7,121 nt of DNA from Candidatus Omnitrophota bacterium. Lineage in GTDB: Bacteria; Omnitrophota; Gorgyraeia; 2-02-FULL-51-18. The translations under genes were made by a program, and so were the position numbers. Under the pieces are notes generated by a model. The model saw only the letters and a program-made list of their open reading frames with translations, had not been told where the DNA came from and did not search any database. Within the stretch, counting starts at the first letter, position 1, and each line of letters begins with the position of its first letter. The DNA is taken from positions 1 through 7,121 of the forward strand of contig JACPXO010000192.1 in the NCBI GenBank assembly GCA_016196505.1. Direction: 5' to 3'. This document shows, piece after piece, positions 1-6,747 of this stretch.

Positions 1-337
1 CCGCCTCGTGAAGCTTTGGATCGAAGTCCTTTCCGAGGCACTTCACCACCTGGACGCCGTGGAGTTCCAAGATCTGGTGGATCTGTTCCTGGGCGATCTC
101 GAGCCCCTTCTTCACCTTTTCGGGGTCATGCCCCTCGGAGATGCTCGCCATCGCCCGGTCAAAGTTGTCTACCACCGGCAAGATCTCGGCGAGCAGCCGC
201 TCGTTGGCGAATTTGATCGCTTCTATTTTCTCGCGTTCAAGCCGTTTCTTCGTGTTTTCAAATTCCGCCTTGAGCCGCAAGAGCTGATCCCAATGCTCTT
301 TTTTTTCCTCAGGCCTCGTTGGGTCTTTGCCTTCCAT
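1..337 (-). CDS. grpE: GrpE nucleotide exchange factor, partial (C-terminus beyond left edge)
   Basis: GrpE is the cytoplasmic co-chaperone that releases ADP from DnaK. The 112 residues visible here start MEGKDPTRPEEKK and run into the long dimerising coiled-coil helix (LKAEFENTKKRLEREK, about residues 22-37). The conserved segment LLAEILPVVDNFDRAM (about 48-63) follows, then the four-helix-bundle region GLEIAQEQIHQILELHGV (about 78-95) and the family signature FDPKLHEA just before the edge. The beta domain that contacts DnaK is off the window. The ATG is the only start possible upstream of the core, because the preceding in-frame codons reach the hrcA TAA only 6 nt away. A GGAGAGG ribosome-binding sequence lies inside the end of hrcA. 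The N-terminal tail before the coiled coil is about 20 residues, shorter than in many GrpE proteins. It is evidently cotranscribed with hrcA; dnaK and dnaJ probably follow outside the window (inference). Confidence 0.96.
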   Translation of the reverse strand, partial: MEGKDPTRPEEKKEHWDQLLRLKAEFENTKKRLEREKIEAIKFANERLLAEILPVVDNFDRAMASISEGHDPEKVKKGLEIAQEQIHQILELHGVQVVKCLGKDFDPKLHEA

Positions 338-343
338 AGCGCT

Positions 344-1162
344 TTAGTACCTCTCCATGGCTCTCGTCACGCTGTCGGCCACGAAATCCACCACGGACAC
401 CGCCTTGGCGTATTTCATGCGTGTCGGGCCGACCACGGCCACGCCGCCGACGGGCAGCGTCCCCATATAACAATCCTTCACCACCAGACTCACGCCGTCG
501 AGATCGCCGAGCGGCGACTCGCTGCCGATGTGAACATGGAGGCCCTGCTCCCCCAGATCTTTCACCAAAAGCTGCAAGAGATGGGCCTGCTCATCGAACT
601 CGAGCATGAGCTGCCTCATTTTCTCGAGACTCTGAAATTCCGGCTGTTTAAAGATCCGGAAGGCGCCCTGAATAAAGATCTCCGGTTCCTCCTCAAGAAA
701 ATCATTCAACTTCTCGACTTCTTTGACGAGGTCCTCGAGAAGATAATTCAGGAACGAAACGCGCTTCAAATTTTTGATAAAAATAAGGGCCGGATTTTCC
801 GTGAGTTCGGAAATGATCTTTGACAAACGCTCGGCCATGTCCTCGATGGTCCTGGCTTTCGCGAGTTCGCTCAAGATCCACTGCTTCTCTTTTTCCGAAA
901 GCTCCTCCGGACGCATCAAGGCGTCCACCCAATAGCGGTACCCTTTGTCCGTAGGGATCCTGCCGGCTGAGGTGTGCGGATGGGTCAGGAGTCCCTGCTC
1001 TTCCAGGTCCGCCATAACGTTCCGTATGGAAGCCGGCGACAATCCTATGCTGTGTTTTCGAGATAGGGTTCTCGAAGCCACCGGCTCGGCCGTCTCGATA
1101 TACGATCGAACGATCACGTCGAATATCACGTCTCTTCTGGCATTTAAATCGTTGGTCACCAT
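344..1162 (-). CDS. hrcA: Heat-inducible transcription repressor HrcA (short form)
   Basis: HrcA binds CIRCE operators and represses chaperone genes until heat stress titrates GroEL. The 272-residue product has the N-terminal winged-helix domain (about residues 1-80). It includes YIETAEPVASRTL, then LSPASIRNVMADLEEQGLLTHPHTSAGRIPT, which carries the recognition helix and the very conserved HTSAGRIPT. The C-terminal GAF-like part is also clear: QPEF at 173-176, HIGSES at 211-216 and GPTRMKYAKAVSVVDF at 245-260. Family members are usually about 340 residues. The roughly 70 missing residues fall between SELTENPALIFIKN (118-131) and LLEDLVKEVEKLNDF (141-155), where the first GAF strands and part of the inserted dimerising domain normally lie. 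The reading frame is uninterrupted. The ATG is preceded by GGGGAAGGGAG; the GTG at codon 2 is an alternative with better spacing. The gene is first in its operon, 6 nt before grpE, under its own CIRCE element (autoregulation). Confidence 0.95.
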   Translation of the reverse strand: MVTNDLNARRDVIFDVIVRSYIETAEPVASRTLSRKHSIGLSPASIRNVMADLEEQGLLTHPHTSAGRIPTDKGYRYWVDALMRPEELSEKEKQWILSELAKARTIEDMAERLSKIISELTENPALIFIKNLKRVSFLNYLLEDLVKEVEKLNDFLEEEPEIFIQGAFRIFKQPEFQSLEKMRQLMLEFDEQAHLLQLLVKDLGEQGLHVHIGSESPLGDLDGVSLVVKDCYMGTLPVGGVAVVGPTRMKYAKAVSVVDFVADSVTRAMERY

Positions 1163-1195
1163 GTCTCCCTTCCCCGGGGTGTCGTTAATGGGATA

Positions 1196-1222
1196 TTAGC
1201 ACTCTATACCGATGAGTGCTAA
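1196..1222. promoter_or_regulatory. CIRCE operator (HrcA binding site)
   Basis: TTAGCACTC, a 9-nt spacer, then GAGTGCTAA: both half-sites match the published CIRCE consensus at all nine positions. The operator lies 33 nt before the hrcA ATG and begins at the predicted transcription start. Bound HrcA would therefore block initiation, and the hairpin would sit at the mRNA 5' end. Confidence 0.98.
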
Positions 1223-1227
1223 TCGAT

Positions 1228-1255
1228 AGTTTAGCAGAAAATTATTTCGTGTCAA
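1228..1255 (-). promoter_or_regulatory. Sigma-70 type promoter of hrcA-grpE
   Basis: On the minus strand a perfect -35 box TTGACA (1255-1250) is followed after 16 nt by TAAACT (1233-1228), which matches 4 of 6 positions of the -10 consensus. The predicted start, about 7 nt downstream, falls at the first base of the CIRCE element, the classical arrangement for HrcA-controlled operons. The -35 box overlaps the comEC TGA stop (1254-1252), so the promoter is embedded in the end of the upstream gene. Confidence 0.8.
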
Positions 1256-3570
1256 GGGCTAGTCATGGAAGCAAGACGGAAGCCCTGGCCATCATACACC
1301 ACAAGGATAGCCCCCTCTTGGTCCGTACGGTAAACCTCGTTGCCTTCGAGACCGTTCAGAGCTTCCAGGGTCTCCGGCGAGGGGTGCCCAAAAGGGTTCC
1401 TCTGCCCTACGCTGATAACGCTTATGGAAGGGTTCACCGCTTCGATAAAGGCCTTTTCCTCGAGGCCGCCCGAACCGCCATGATGAGGGACTTTCAAAAA
1501 ATCCGCCTTGATGTCAGCGCCGTTTCTCATGAGATCCGCCATGGCTCGCCGCTGAATATCTCCGGTGAAAAGGGCGCTAATATTCCCGTAGTTTAATTTC
1601 AATACCACCGATCCCTCGTTAACGTCCTTTTCCCCCGGTGGTTTGACTGGCCAAAGGCCAGCCGGCGGTTTGGCTGGATTGAGCACGAGGATCCGGGCTT
1701 CTTTAAAACCGTCAATGCGCATTCCTTTATAGATCAGAAAAACTTCCGCGCGCTCGCGATGGATCTTTCTTTTGAGGTCTCCAAAAACTTTCGTGGGGTA
1801 GTTCGAGGTGCCCAGAAAAACGTTCTTCGCTCTCAACTCATCCAGCACCGCCGCCATCCCTCCGATGTGGTCTTCTTGGGGGTGGCTGATGACCAGGGCA
1901 TCGATCGTAGACACCCCTTTGGATTTGAAGTAAGGGGCCACCGCCCACCGGCCTTCGTCGGCATCGCCGCCTTTGCCTGCGTCGATCAACATATGGCCGC
2001 CGCGGGGGAAATGCACTGCGATCGCGTCGCCCTGACCCACGTCAAGCACCGTGATCTGAAAGGGTTGCCGCAGATCGCGCCATAACCCTTGAGCCACAAA
2101 AAGACCCCAGCACCAAAGGCAAAGCGCGGCCGCGAGGGTCCAACGGCCCCGGATCTTTTTATCCAGGAGTAAAAATAGCATCCCGCCGATCAAGAGAGCG
2201 AAAAAAGCGGGGTCCAGTTTCCCTACGATCCAAAAGGACCCCGGGATATTCTCGAGGGCATAGAGACTCTCCGTCAAAAGCCGCATGAGCCCATGAACCA
2301 CCCACGGGATAAGGCCGAAGACCTCGGGCAGCCACCCGAACGTGCAAAGAAAGACCGCGCCGCAGAAAAAAAGCGCGAACGACAAAGGCACGACGGCCAT
2401 GTTGGCCGCGAGGGACACGGGGGTTACGAGGTAAAAATTCTGCACGGTCACGGGCAGCGTCACAAGGAGGCACACAAAGGACACCCAGAAAAGCTCTTCC
2501 GAAAAACGCGCTAACTTTTCAAAAAACGTTTCCTTCTCATGCGGTAAAAGTTTAACGGTCCTTTGAAAAAGCGGGTAAACAGTCGCGAGGGCCCCGACGG
2601 CCAAAAAGGAAAGCTGAAACCCCACGTCGCCGACCGCTTTGGGACTCACCGCTAAGATCACGAGCGCCGCCAGTCCCAGAGAATTGAGAATATCCGGCCG
2701 GCGCCCGAGCAAGCGCCCGGCGATCAAGATCGAGGCCATGAGCGACGCGCGAACCACCGGCGGCTGCCATCCGACCAGGACACAGTAGAACCAAACCAGG
2801 CCGAGTGTCAGCGCCCACTTCCAATTTTTAGACAAGGGAAGAAATTTAAAGAAAAAGAAGGCCGAGAAAACCAAAAAACCGATATTGAAGCCGCTCACGG
2901 AGAGGATATGCAGCGTCCCCGTCTTAAAAAACAGGTCCTTGAAATCCTCCCCAAGCCCCGCGCGCTCCCCGAAAAAAAGCGCGTTCAAGAACGCGGCGTC
3001 CCGTGGGCTAAAGCTCTCCGAAAAAGCACCGGACAGCCGCTTTTTAAGGCCGATCATTTTCTCGATGAAAAAGTTGCCCGCGTGGGCTTTGAGGACTTTC
3101 ACGGGAAGGCGGGGCGCGCCGTAAAAAAGCGCTAAAATATCCCGGCGGCGCAAATACTCCTTGTAATCAAAGCCGCCCGGGTTTCTTGAACCCCTGGGGA
3201 AAGCGAGCGATCCTTTCACCGCGATGAGATCCCCGTAAGCCAAGGGCTCCCTAGGATCCCGCAAGATCACCCTGACCTTCCCTCTGACCCCGATCGGAGA
3301 TCGAGGCGAATCTTCCCTCCATAACTTCTTCGACCGTAGGATAAAGGAAACCCTGCGCCCGCCGTAAAAACTCGGGGTCTCCTCTACTTCGGAGTCGATC
3401 ACGCCCGCCAATACCACCGGCGGCTGTTCGATCTGGATCTGATGAACGATGTGATCGGGCGAGACGCGATCTAAGACCTTCGGAGAAAAATATTCAAGGA
3501 GAGCTAAAAGCGAGATAAGGAAAAGCGCCGCGTAAAAAAGCGGGCGGCGGACAAGAAATTCGAAGTTCAC
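1252..3570 (-). CDS. comEC: ComEC/Rec2 family DNA internalisation protein
   Basis: ComEC forms the inner-membrane channel that passes one DNA strand into the cytoplasm during natural transformation. The 772-residue protein has the full three-part layout. An N-terminal membrane anchor (about 11-28) and OB-like soluble domain include SRNPGGFDYKEYL (128-140). The polytopic Competence domain (about 190-490) has GERAGLGEDF, TGTLHILSVSGFNIG (217-231) and QPPVVRA (269-275). The C-terminal metallo-beta-lactamase-like domain has LDVGQGDA (509-516), SHPQEDHIGG (562-571), FTGD (668-671) and VPHHGG (694-699). The HxxxDH, GD and HH residues expected of an active nuclease-type domain are all present. Start is GTG, within a GTGA overlap with the small ORF upstream and preceded only by a weak AGG, so translational coupling is likely. 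No other competence gene is visible unless the small ORF is a ComEA remnant. The final codons run into the hrcA promoter. Confidence 0.95.
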   Translation of the reverse strand: MNFEFLVRRPLFYAALFLISLLALLEYFSPKVLDRVSPDHIVHQIQIEQPPVVLAGVIDSEVEETPSFYGGRRVSFILRSKKLWREDSPRSPIGVRGKVRVILRDPREPLAYGDLIAVKGSLAFPRGSRNPGGFDYKEYLRRRDILALFYGAPRLPVKVLKAHAGNFFIEKMIGLKKRLSGAFSESFSPRDAAFLNALFFGERAGLGEDFKDLFFKTGTLHILSVSGFNIGFLVFSAFFFFKFLPLSKNWKWALTLGLVWFYCVLVGWQPPVVRASLMASILIAGRLLGRRPDILNSLGLAALVILAVSPKAVGDVGFQLSFLAVGALATVYPLFQRTVKLLPHEKETFFEKLARFSEELFWVSFVCLLVTLPVTVQNFYLVTPVSLAANMAVVPLSFALFFCGAVFLCTFGWLPEVFGLIPWVVHGLMRLLTESLYALENIPGSFWIVGKLDPAFFALLIGGMLFLLLDKKIRGRWTLAAALCLWCWGLFVAQGLWRDLRQPFQITVLDVGQGDAIAVHFPRGGHMLIDAGKGGDADEGRWAVAPYFKSKGVSTIDALVISHPQEDHIGGMAAVLDELRAKNVFLGTSNYPTKVFGDLKRKIHRERAEVFLIYKGMRIDGFKEARILVLNPAKPPAGLWPVKPPGEKDVNEGSVVLKLNYGNISALFTGDIQRRAMADLMRNGADIKADFLKVPHHGGSGGLEEKAFIEAVNPSISVISVGQRNPFGHPSPETLEALNGLEGNEVYRTDQEGAILVVYDGQGFRLASMTSP
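1635..1677. repeat. Small direct/inverted repeat inside comEC
   Basis: CCGGTGGTTTGACTGG (1635-1650) recurs with 14 of 16 matches as CCGGCGGTTTGGCTGG (1662-1677). Between and overlapping them lies a hairpin CTGGCC-AAA-GGCCAG (1647-1661). It encodes the repetitive peptide KPPAGLWPVKPPG (634-646) in a loop of the metallo-beta-lactamase-like domain, just before the conserved NEGSVVLKL strand. It may be a small in-frame insertion or a local duplication. Confidence 0.55.
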
Positions 3571-3707
3571 GAACCTGCGGAGAGTGCCGCCTCGTTCGAA
3601 ACCGTTAAATGGACGCTCCGGTCGGCGTTTAGATAAATCCTGGCCGCCAACAGGATAGCCACCAGGGCCGCCAAGACCCCAATCACTTTCCGCTCATGCA
3701 AAAACAT
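3567..3707 (-). CDS. Small single-pass membrane protein coupled to comEC (possible ComEA remnant)
   Basis: This 46-codon frame reads MFLHERKVIGVLAALVAILL, then AARIYLNADRSV and a polar tail ending AALSAGS. A short charged N-terminus precedes one strongly hydrophobic segment (about residues 8-22), predicting a single membrane anchor with a tail of about 24 residues outside. Support for translation: a good ribosome-binding sequence AGGAAG (3720-3715) seven nt before the ATG, and a TGA that overlaps the comEC GTG as GTGA. I do not recognise the family with certainty. In many genomes the gene before comEC is comEA, whose product begins with exactly this kind of anchor followed by helix-hairpin-helix motifs. 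No such motifs remain here, so it could be a truncated comEA, or simply a leader peptide for comEC. Function is inference. Confidence 0.55.
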   Translation of the reverse strand: MFLHERKVIGVLAALVAILLAARIYLNADRSVHLTVSNEAALSAGS

Positions 3708-3710
3708 GGG

Positions 3711-3720
3711 TCTTCTTCCT
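3711..3720 (-). promoter_or_regulatory. Ribosome-binding site of the small ORF before comEC
   Basis: AGGAAGAAGA on the minus strand, with AGGAAG ending seven nt before the ATG at 3707. It is the best Shine-Dalgarno sequence in the comEC region and supports the small ORF as the entry point for ribosomes that then reach comEC. Confidence 0.6.
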
Positions 3721-3735
3721 TACAAGCCACCAGAT

Positions 3736-3830
3736 AAGCGGGTCCTGTCTGGCGTCAGCCCCATGGGTGCTCGCCGTAGATGAGTCGTGGGCTCCGCGCC
3801 CACGGGGCGCCCCGACGCCAGCCACCCGCT
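3736..3830. repeat. 95-bp interspersed palindromic repeat, copy 1
   Basis: Matches 6607-6701 in the same orientation with one difference (T at 3748, A at 6619). It is itself a nested palindrome. AGCGGGT (3737-3743) pairs with ACCCGCT (3824-3830), and CTGGCGTC (3749-3756) pairs with GACGCCAG (3814-3821). An inner hairpin is GTGGGC-TCCGC-GCCCAC (3787-3803), followed by GGGGCGCCCC. There is no convincing coding content and no T-tract, so it does not look like a simple terminator. It lies between leuS and the small ORF. REP- or MITE-like is the best description. Confidence 0.93.
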
Positions 3831-3951
3831 GGATTCGAGGGGTGGCCGAGGCGGGATGCCTTCGCCCGCAGTCGAACGAAGTTACGAACGAGCCTGCCTG
3901 CCGGCAGGCAGGGACGGAGGCGCCCGCCGAAGGACAGGACCCCGAGAATCC
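3831..3951. repeat. 121-bp imperfect hairpin element with a perfect 20-bp palindrome
   Basis: Abuts copy 1 of the 95-bp repeat without a gap. Its ends pair: GGATTC (3831-3836) with GAATCC (3946-3951), then GGGG (3839-3842) with CCCC (3940-3943). Further in, GGCGGGATGCCTTCG (3850-3864) pairs imperfectly with CGGAGGCGCCCGCC (3915-3928). Inside lies the perfect palindrome CCTGCCTGCCGGCAGGCAGG (3893-3912). No coding sequence is credible here. Only one copy is in the window, so calling it a dispersed element is inference from its structure. Confidence 0.7.
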
Positions 3952-3992
3952 ACTGGGAGGTAGCTCGTAATAGAGTGGGCCGACCAACATGC

Positions 3993-6527
3993 TCAGGACA
4001 CCACGAGCGTGAATATTTTTTTGGGGACGTATTTTTTCTGGGTGATCTTTCCGGAGCCGACGGCGGCGAGAACTTTGGGGTCTTTCATGACTTCTTTCTC
4101 CACGACCGCTTCGTCCCAGCCGGCCTGGACCAAAAGCCGGGACTTCACTTTGCCGTTCACCATGATGGGAATTTCGATCTCCCTCTCCTCGACCAGGACA
4201 GGATTAAAATGCGGCCAGGGCGCGGCGGACAAATTTTCGCGGTAGCCCATTTTCTGCCACAGTTCTTCGGCCAGATGCGGCGCGAACGGCGCTAAAAGGA
4301 GGATGAAAGTTTCCATCACGCTTTTTGGTTTCACCGGCGCTTTGGCCAGTTCATTGCTCAAAACCATGAGCGACGAGATCGCCGTGTTAAAAGAGAGAGT
4401 CTCGATATCTTGGGTGACTTTTTTGACGGTTTGGTGAAGCAGTTTCTCCAGGCCCGGTTCCGGTTTTGCTTCCCGGATGTCCGTACTTAGATTTCCCTCG
4501 GCATCGTTATAGAGCCGCCACACCCTGCCCAAAAAGCGGTAAACCCCCTCAACGCCTTTCATAGACCACGCCTTCATCTGCGTCAAAGGTCCCATGAACA
4601 TCTCGTAAAGCCGCAGACTGTCGGCGCCGTAGTGCTCCACGACAAAATCCGGGTTGATGACGTTGCCGCGCGACTTGGACATCTTTTGCCCGTCCTCGCC
4701 GAGGATCATGCCTTGATTCACCAGTGTCATGAAGGGTTCCGGCGTCGAGACGTATTTCAGATCGAAAAGCACCTTATGCCAAAAACGGGAGTAAAGAAGG
4801 TGTAGCACCGCGTGCTCCGCGCCGCCGACATAAAGGTCCACGGGCATCCACTCTTTTTCCTTGGCGAGGTCACAAAAAGATTTTTCGTTCTTGGGGTCGA
4901 GGTACCTGAGGTAGTACCAACAGGACCCCGCCCACTGAGGCATGGTGTTGGTTTCCCGGCTGGCGGCCCCTTGACACTTCGGGCATTTCGTATTCACCCA
5001 GTCCTTGGCTTTGGCCAGCGGCGGCTCTCCGCCAGAAAGCGCGGCGGACCCGTCCACAGATCGCGCTTTCGGGACGGACCCGCCATGCTCTGTGGCGGGG
5101 GCGTTCGTCTTGGGCTTGAAATCTTTCATCTCAGGAAGTTTCAAAGGCAATTCGGGCTCGGCGAGCGGCACCGTCCCGCATTTTGGGCAATGAACGATGG
5201 GGATGGGCTCTCCCCAATACCGCTGTCTTGAAAAAAGCCAGTCGCGGAGTTTGTAGTTTATCGCCGCGCGGCCGGCTTTTTTTTCTTCGAGCCAGGCCGT
5301 GATCTTTTTCTTGGCTTCCGCCGTGGAAAGGTCGGAAATAAAACCGCTGTTGACGCTTTTTCCATCGCCGGTGTACGCTTCCTTTGAAATGTTTCCCCCG
5401 GACACCACTTCCACGATGGGCAGTTTGAATTTTTTCGCGAATTCATAGTCACGCTCATCGTGCGCCGGCACCGCCATGATCGCGCCCGTGCCATAGGTGG
5501 CGAGCACGTAGTCCGCGATCCAGATCGGGATCTTCTGGTCATTCACGGGATTGATCGCGTAAGCGCCGGTAAAAATGCCCGTTTTGTCCTTAGAGGTCTC
5601 CGCGCGTTCCAGCTCGCTTTTGGAGGCGGCCTGAGCTTGGTATTTTTCGACCGGTCTTTGGCATTCGGGCGCCGTGATCTTCGAGACCAGCGCGTGCTCG
5701 GGTGAAAGCACCATGTACGTGGCGCCAAAAAGTGTGTCTGGCCTTGTCGTAAATACCTTGATGACAAAACCGGACACATCCGCCGACGCTTTAGTGGCGG
5801 ACGCCACTTTAAAAATAACTTCGGCGCCCTCGCTCCGGCCTATCCAGTTCTTCTGCATTTCCTTGATGGACTCCGGCCAATGGACAAGCTCGAGGTCCTT
5901 AAGCAACCGGTCGGCGTAAGCGGTGATCTTGAGCATCCATTGCTTCATGGGCCGCCTGACCACGGGATGGCCGCCGCGCTCGCTTTTGCCGTCCACCACT
6001 TCTTCGTTGGCCAACACACATCCCAGCGCCTCGCACCACCACACCGGCACTTCGGCCATATAAGCCAGGCCGCGCTCATAAAGTTTTAGAAAGATCCATT
6101 GCGTCCAGCGAACGTACCGGGGATCCGTCGTGTCTACCTCGCGGTCCCAGTCGTAGCTCAGGCCCAGTTTCTGGATCTGGCGTTTGAAGGTTTGGATGTT
6201 CTTTTGAGTGGTCACGGCCGGATGCGTGCCGGTTTCAATGGCGTACTGCTCGGCCGGAAGCCCAAAGGCGTCCCACCCCATGGGGTGAAGCACGTTAAAA
6301 CCGTTCATGCGCTTATAGCGGCAATAGATATCGGTGGCGGTGTAGCCCTCCGGGTGGCCGACGTGAAGGCCGGCCCCCGACGGGTACGGGAACATGTCGA
6401 GCACATAGAGTTTTTTTCTGCCGGGATTGGATTCTGCGGTTTTAAACGTCTTGCGCTCGAGCCAGGCGTGCTGCCACTTGGATTCGATAAGTTGGAAGGG
6501 ATAAAGGGTTTCGGGCATGGCGCTCAT
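3993..6527 (-). CDS. leuS: Leucine--tRNA ligase (leucyl-tRNA synthetase)
   Basis: LeuS charges tRNA-Leu with leucine in the cytoplasm and hydrolyses mischarged products. The 844-residue length suits bacterial LeuS. In order: the Rossmann entry [16 protein letters not shown] with the HIGH-type motif HVGH (55-58); the CP1 editing domain (about 233-425) with threonine-rich [13 protein letters not shown] (259-271) and [15 protein letters not shown] (346-360) containing the conserved Asp 357; two zinc-ribbon CPKC pairs (447-450 and 515-518); [16 protein letters not shown] (527-542); KMSKS (615-619); the anticodon-binding helical domain; and the C-terminal domain (about 785-844). Two stretches exceed relatives: residues about 243-250, before the threonine-rich strand, and about 477-500, between the zinc cysteine pairs. 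Both are encoded by palindromic repeats. The ATG at 6527 lacks a clear Shine-Dalgarno sequence; ATG at codon 4 is an alternative. A weak -10-like TGTAAT lies at 6565-6560. I see no T-box. Confidence 0.97.
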   Translation of the reverse strand: MSAMPETLYPFQLIESKWQHAWLERKTFKTAESNPGRKKLYVLDMFPYPSGAGLHVGHPEGYTATDIYCRYKRMNGFNVLHPMGWDAFGLPAEQYAIETGTHPAVTTQKNIQTFKRQIQKLGLSYDWDREVDTTDPRYVRWTQWIFLKLYERGLAYMAEVPVWWCEALGCVLANEEVVDGKSERGGHPVVRRPMKQWMLKITAYADRLLKDLELVHWPESIKEMQKNWIGRSEGAEVIFKVASATKASADVSGFVIKVFTTRPDTLFGATYMVLSPEHALVSKITAPECQRPVEKYQAQAASKSELERAETSKDKTGIFTGAYAINPVNDQKIPIWIADYVLATYGTGAIMAVPAHDERDYEFAKKFKLPIVEVVSGGNISKEAYTGDGKSVNSGFISDLSTAEAKKKITAWLEEKKAGRAAINYKLRDWLFSRQRYWGEPIPIVHCPKCGTVPLAEPELPLKLPEMKDFKPKTNAPATEHGGSVPKARSVDGSAALSGGEPPLAKAKDWVNTKCPKCQGAASRETNTMPQWAGSCWYYLRYLDPKNEKSFCDLAKEKEWMPVDLYVGGAEHAVLHLLYSRFWHKVLFDLKYVSTPEPFMTLVNQGMILGEDGQKMSKSRGNVINPDFVVEHYGADSLRLYEMFMGPLTQMKAWSMKGVEGVYRFLGRVWRLYNDAEGNLSTDIREAKPEPGLEKLLHQTVKKVTQDIETLSFNTAISSLMVLSNELAKAPVKPKSVMETFILLLAPFAPHLAEELWQKMGYRENLSAAPWPHFNPVLVEEREIEIPIMVNGKVKSRLLVQAGWDEAVVEKEVMKDPKVLAAVGSGKITQKKYVPKKIFTLVVS
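5029..5098. repeat. Palindromic repeat inserted in frame in leuS (two inverted units)
   Basis: Two related 19-nt hairpin units lie in opposite orientations. Unit 1 is CCGCC-AGAAAGCGC-GGCGG (5029-5047, plus strand) and unit 2 is CCGCC-ACAGAGCAT-GGCGG (5098-5080, minus strand). Between them CCGTCC (5050-5055) pairs with GGACGG (5072-5077), so the whole 70 bp can fold as one long hairpin. It encodes LeuS residues about 477-500 ([20 protein letters not shown] and flanks), a low-complexity stretch absent from the family at this point, between the two zinc-ribbon cysteine pairs. The reading frame stays open through it. Confidence 0.85.
5779..5801. repeat. Second copy of the palindromic repeat inside leuS
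   Basis: On the minus strand TCCGCC, 11 nt containing TAAAGCG, then GGCGGA: the same design as the units at 5029-5098 and 7083-7105, with a 2-nt longer centre. An overlapping palindrome AGTGGCG-GA-CGCCACT spans 5793-5808. It encodes SATKASAD (LeuS residues 243-250), just before the conserved FTTRPDT strand of the editing domain, where relatives have a shorter connector. Confidence 0.65.
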
Positions 6528-6606
6528 TGTAACATCGGGGGACGGTTCGAGGCAAAAGGATTACAGCGAGTCTTTCTCCGGCATTCCCAGAGTTCTTCTC
6601 ACAATC

Positions 6607-6701
6607 AAGCGGGTCCTGACTGGCGTCAGCCCCATGGGTGCTCGCCGTAGATGAGTCGTGGGCTCCGCGCCCACGGGGCGCCCCGACGCCAGCCACCCGC
6701 T
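6607..6701. repeat. 95-bp interspersed palindromic repeat, copy 2
   Basis: Same sequence and orientation as 3736-3830, differing at one base. The terminal pairs AGCGGGT/ACCCGCT and CTGGCGTC/GACGCCAG and the inner GTGGGC/GCCCAC hairpin are intact. It lies about 80 nt upstream of the leuS start. The two copies therefore bracket leuS as direct repeats about 2.9 kb apart. Confidence 0.93.
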
Positions 6702-6747
6702 ATTCATGAGAGCTTCCATGAGTTCGCTGGAATGCCAGATACACCGA

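Noticed and set aside
8..823. Long plus-strand open frame across grpE and hrcA
   Set aside because: It is the antisense of two unmistakable genes, and its translation shows no recognisable domain.
2754..3426. ACCACCGGCGGCTG found twice in comEC (near 2754 and 3413)
   Set aside because: Both encode a QPPVV peptide; one is the conserved QPPVVRA motif of the Competence domain, so a chance match of common codons is the simpler reading.
3831..3900. tRNA-Ser/Leu-like start (GGGTGGCCGAGG) on the plus strand
   Set aside because: No anticodon arm, T arm or matching acceptor stem follows; the resemblance is limited to a few bases.
3736..3951. Rho-independent terminator after leuS, or a CRISPR array
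   Set aside because: The hairpins lack a following T-tract on the minus strand, and there are no regularly spaced repeats with unique spacers.
3694..3990. 98-codon minus-strand frame between leuS and the small ORF
   Set aside because: It is made almost entirely of translated palindromic repeats, and its end overlaps the better supported small ORF in another frame.
3767..4295. Plus-strand frames across the repeats and the end of leuS
   Set aside because: They translate repeats and leuS antisense; no ribosome-binding site or domain is evident.
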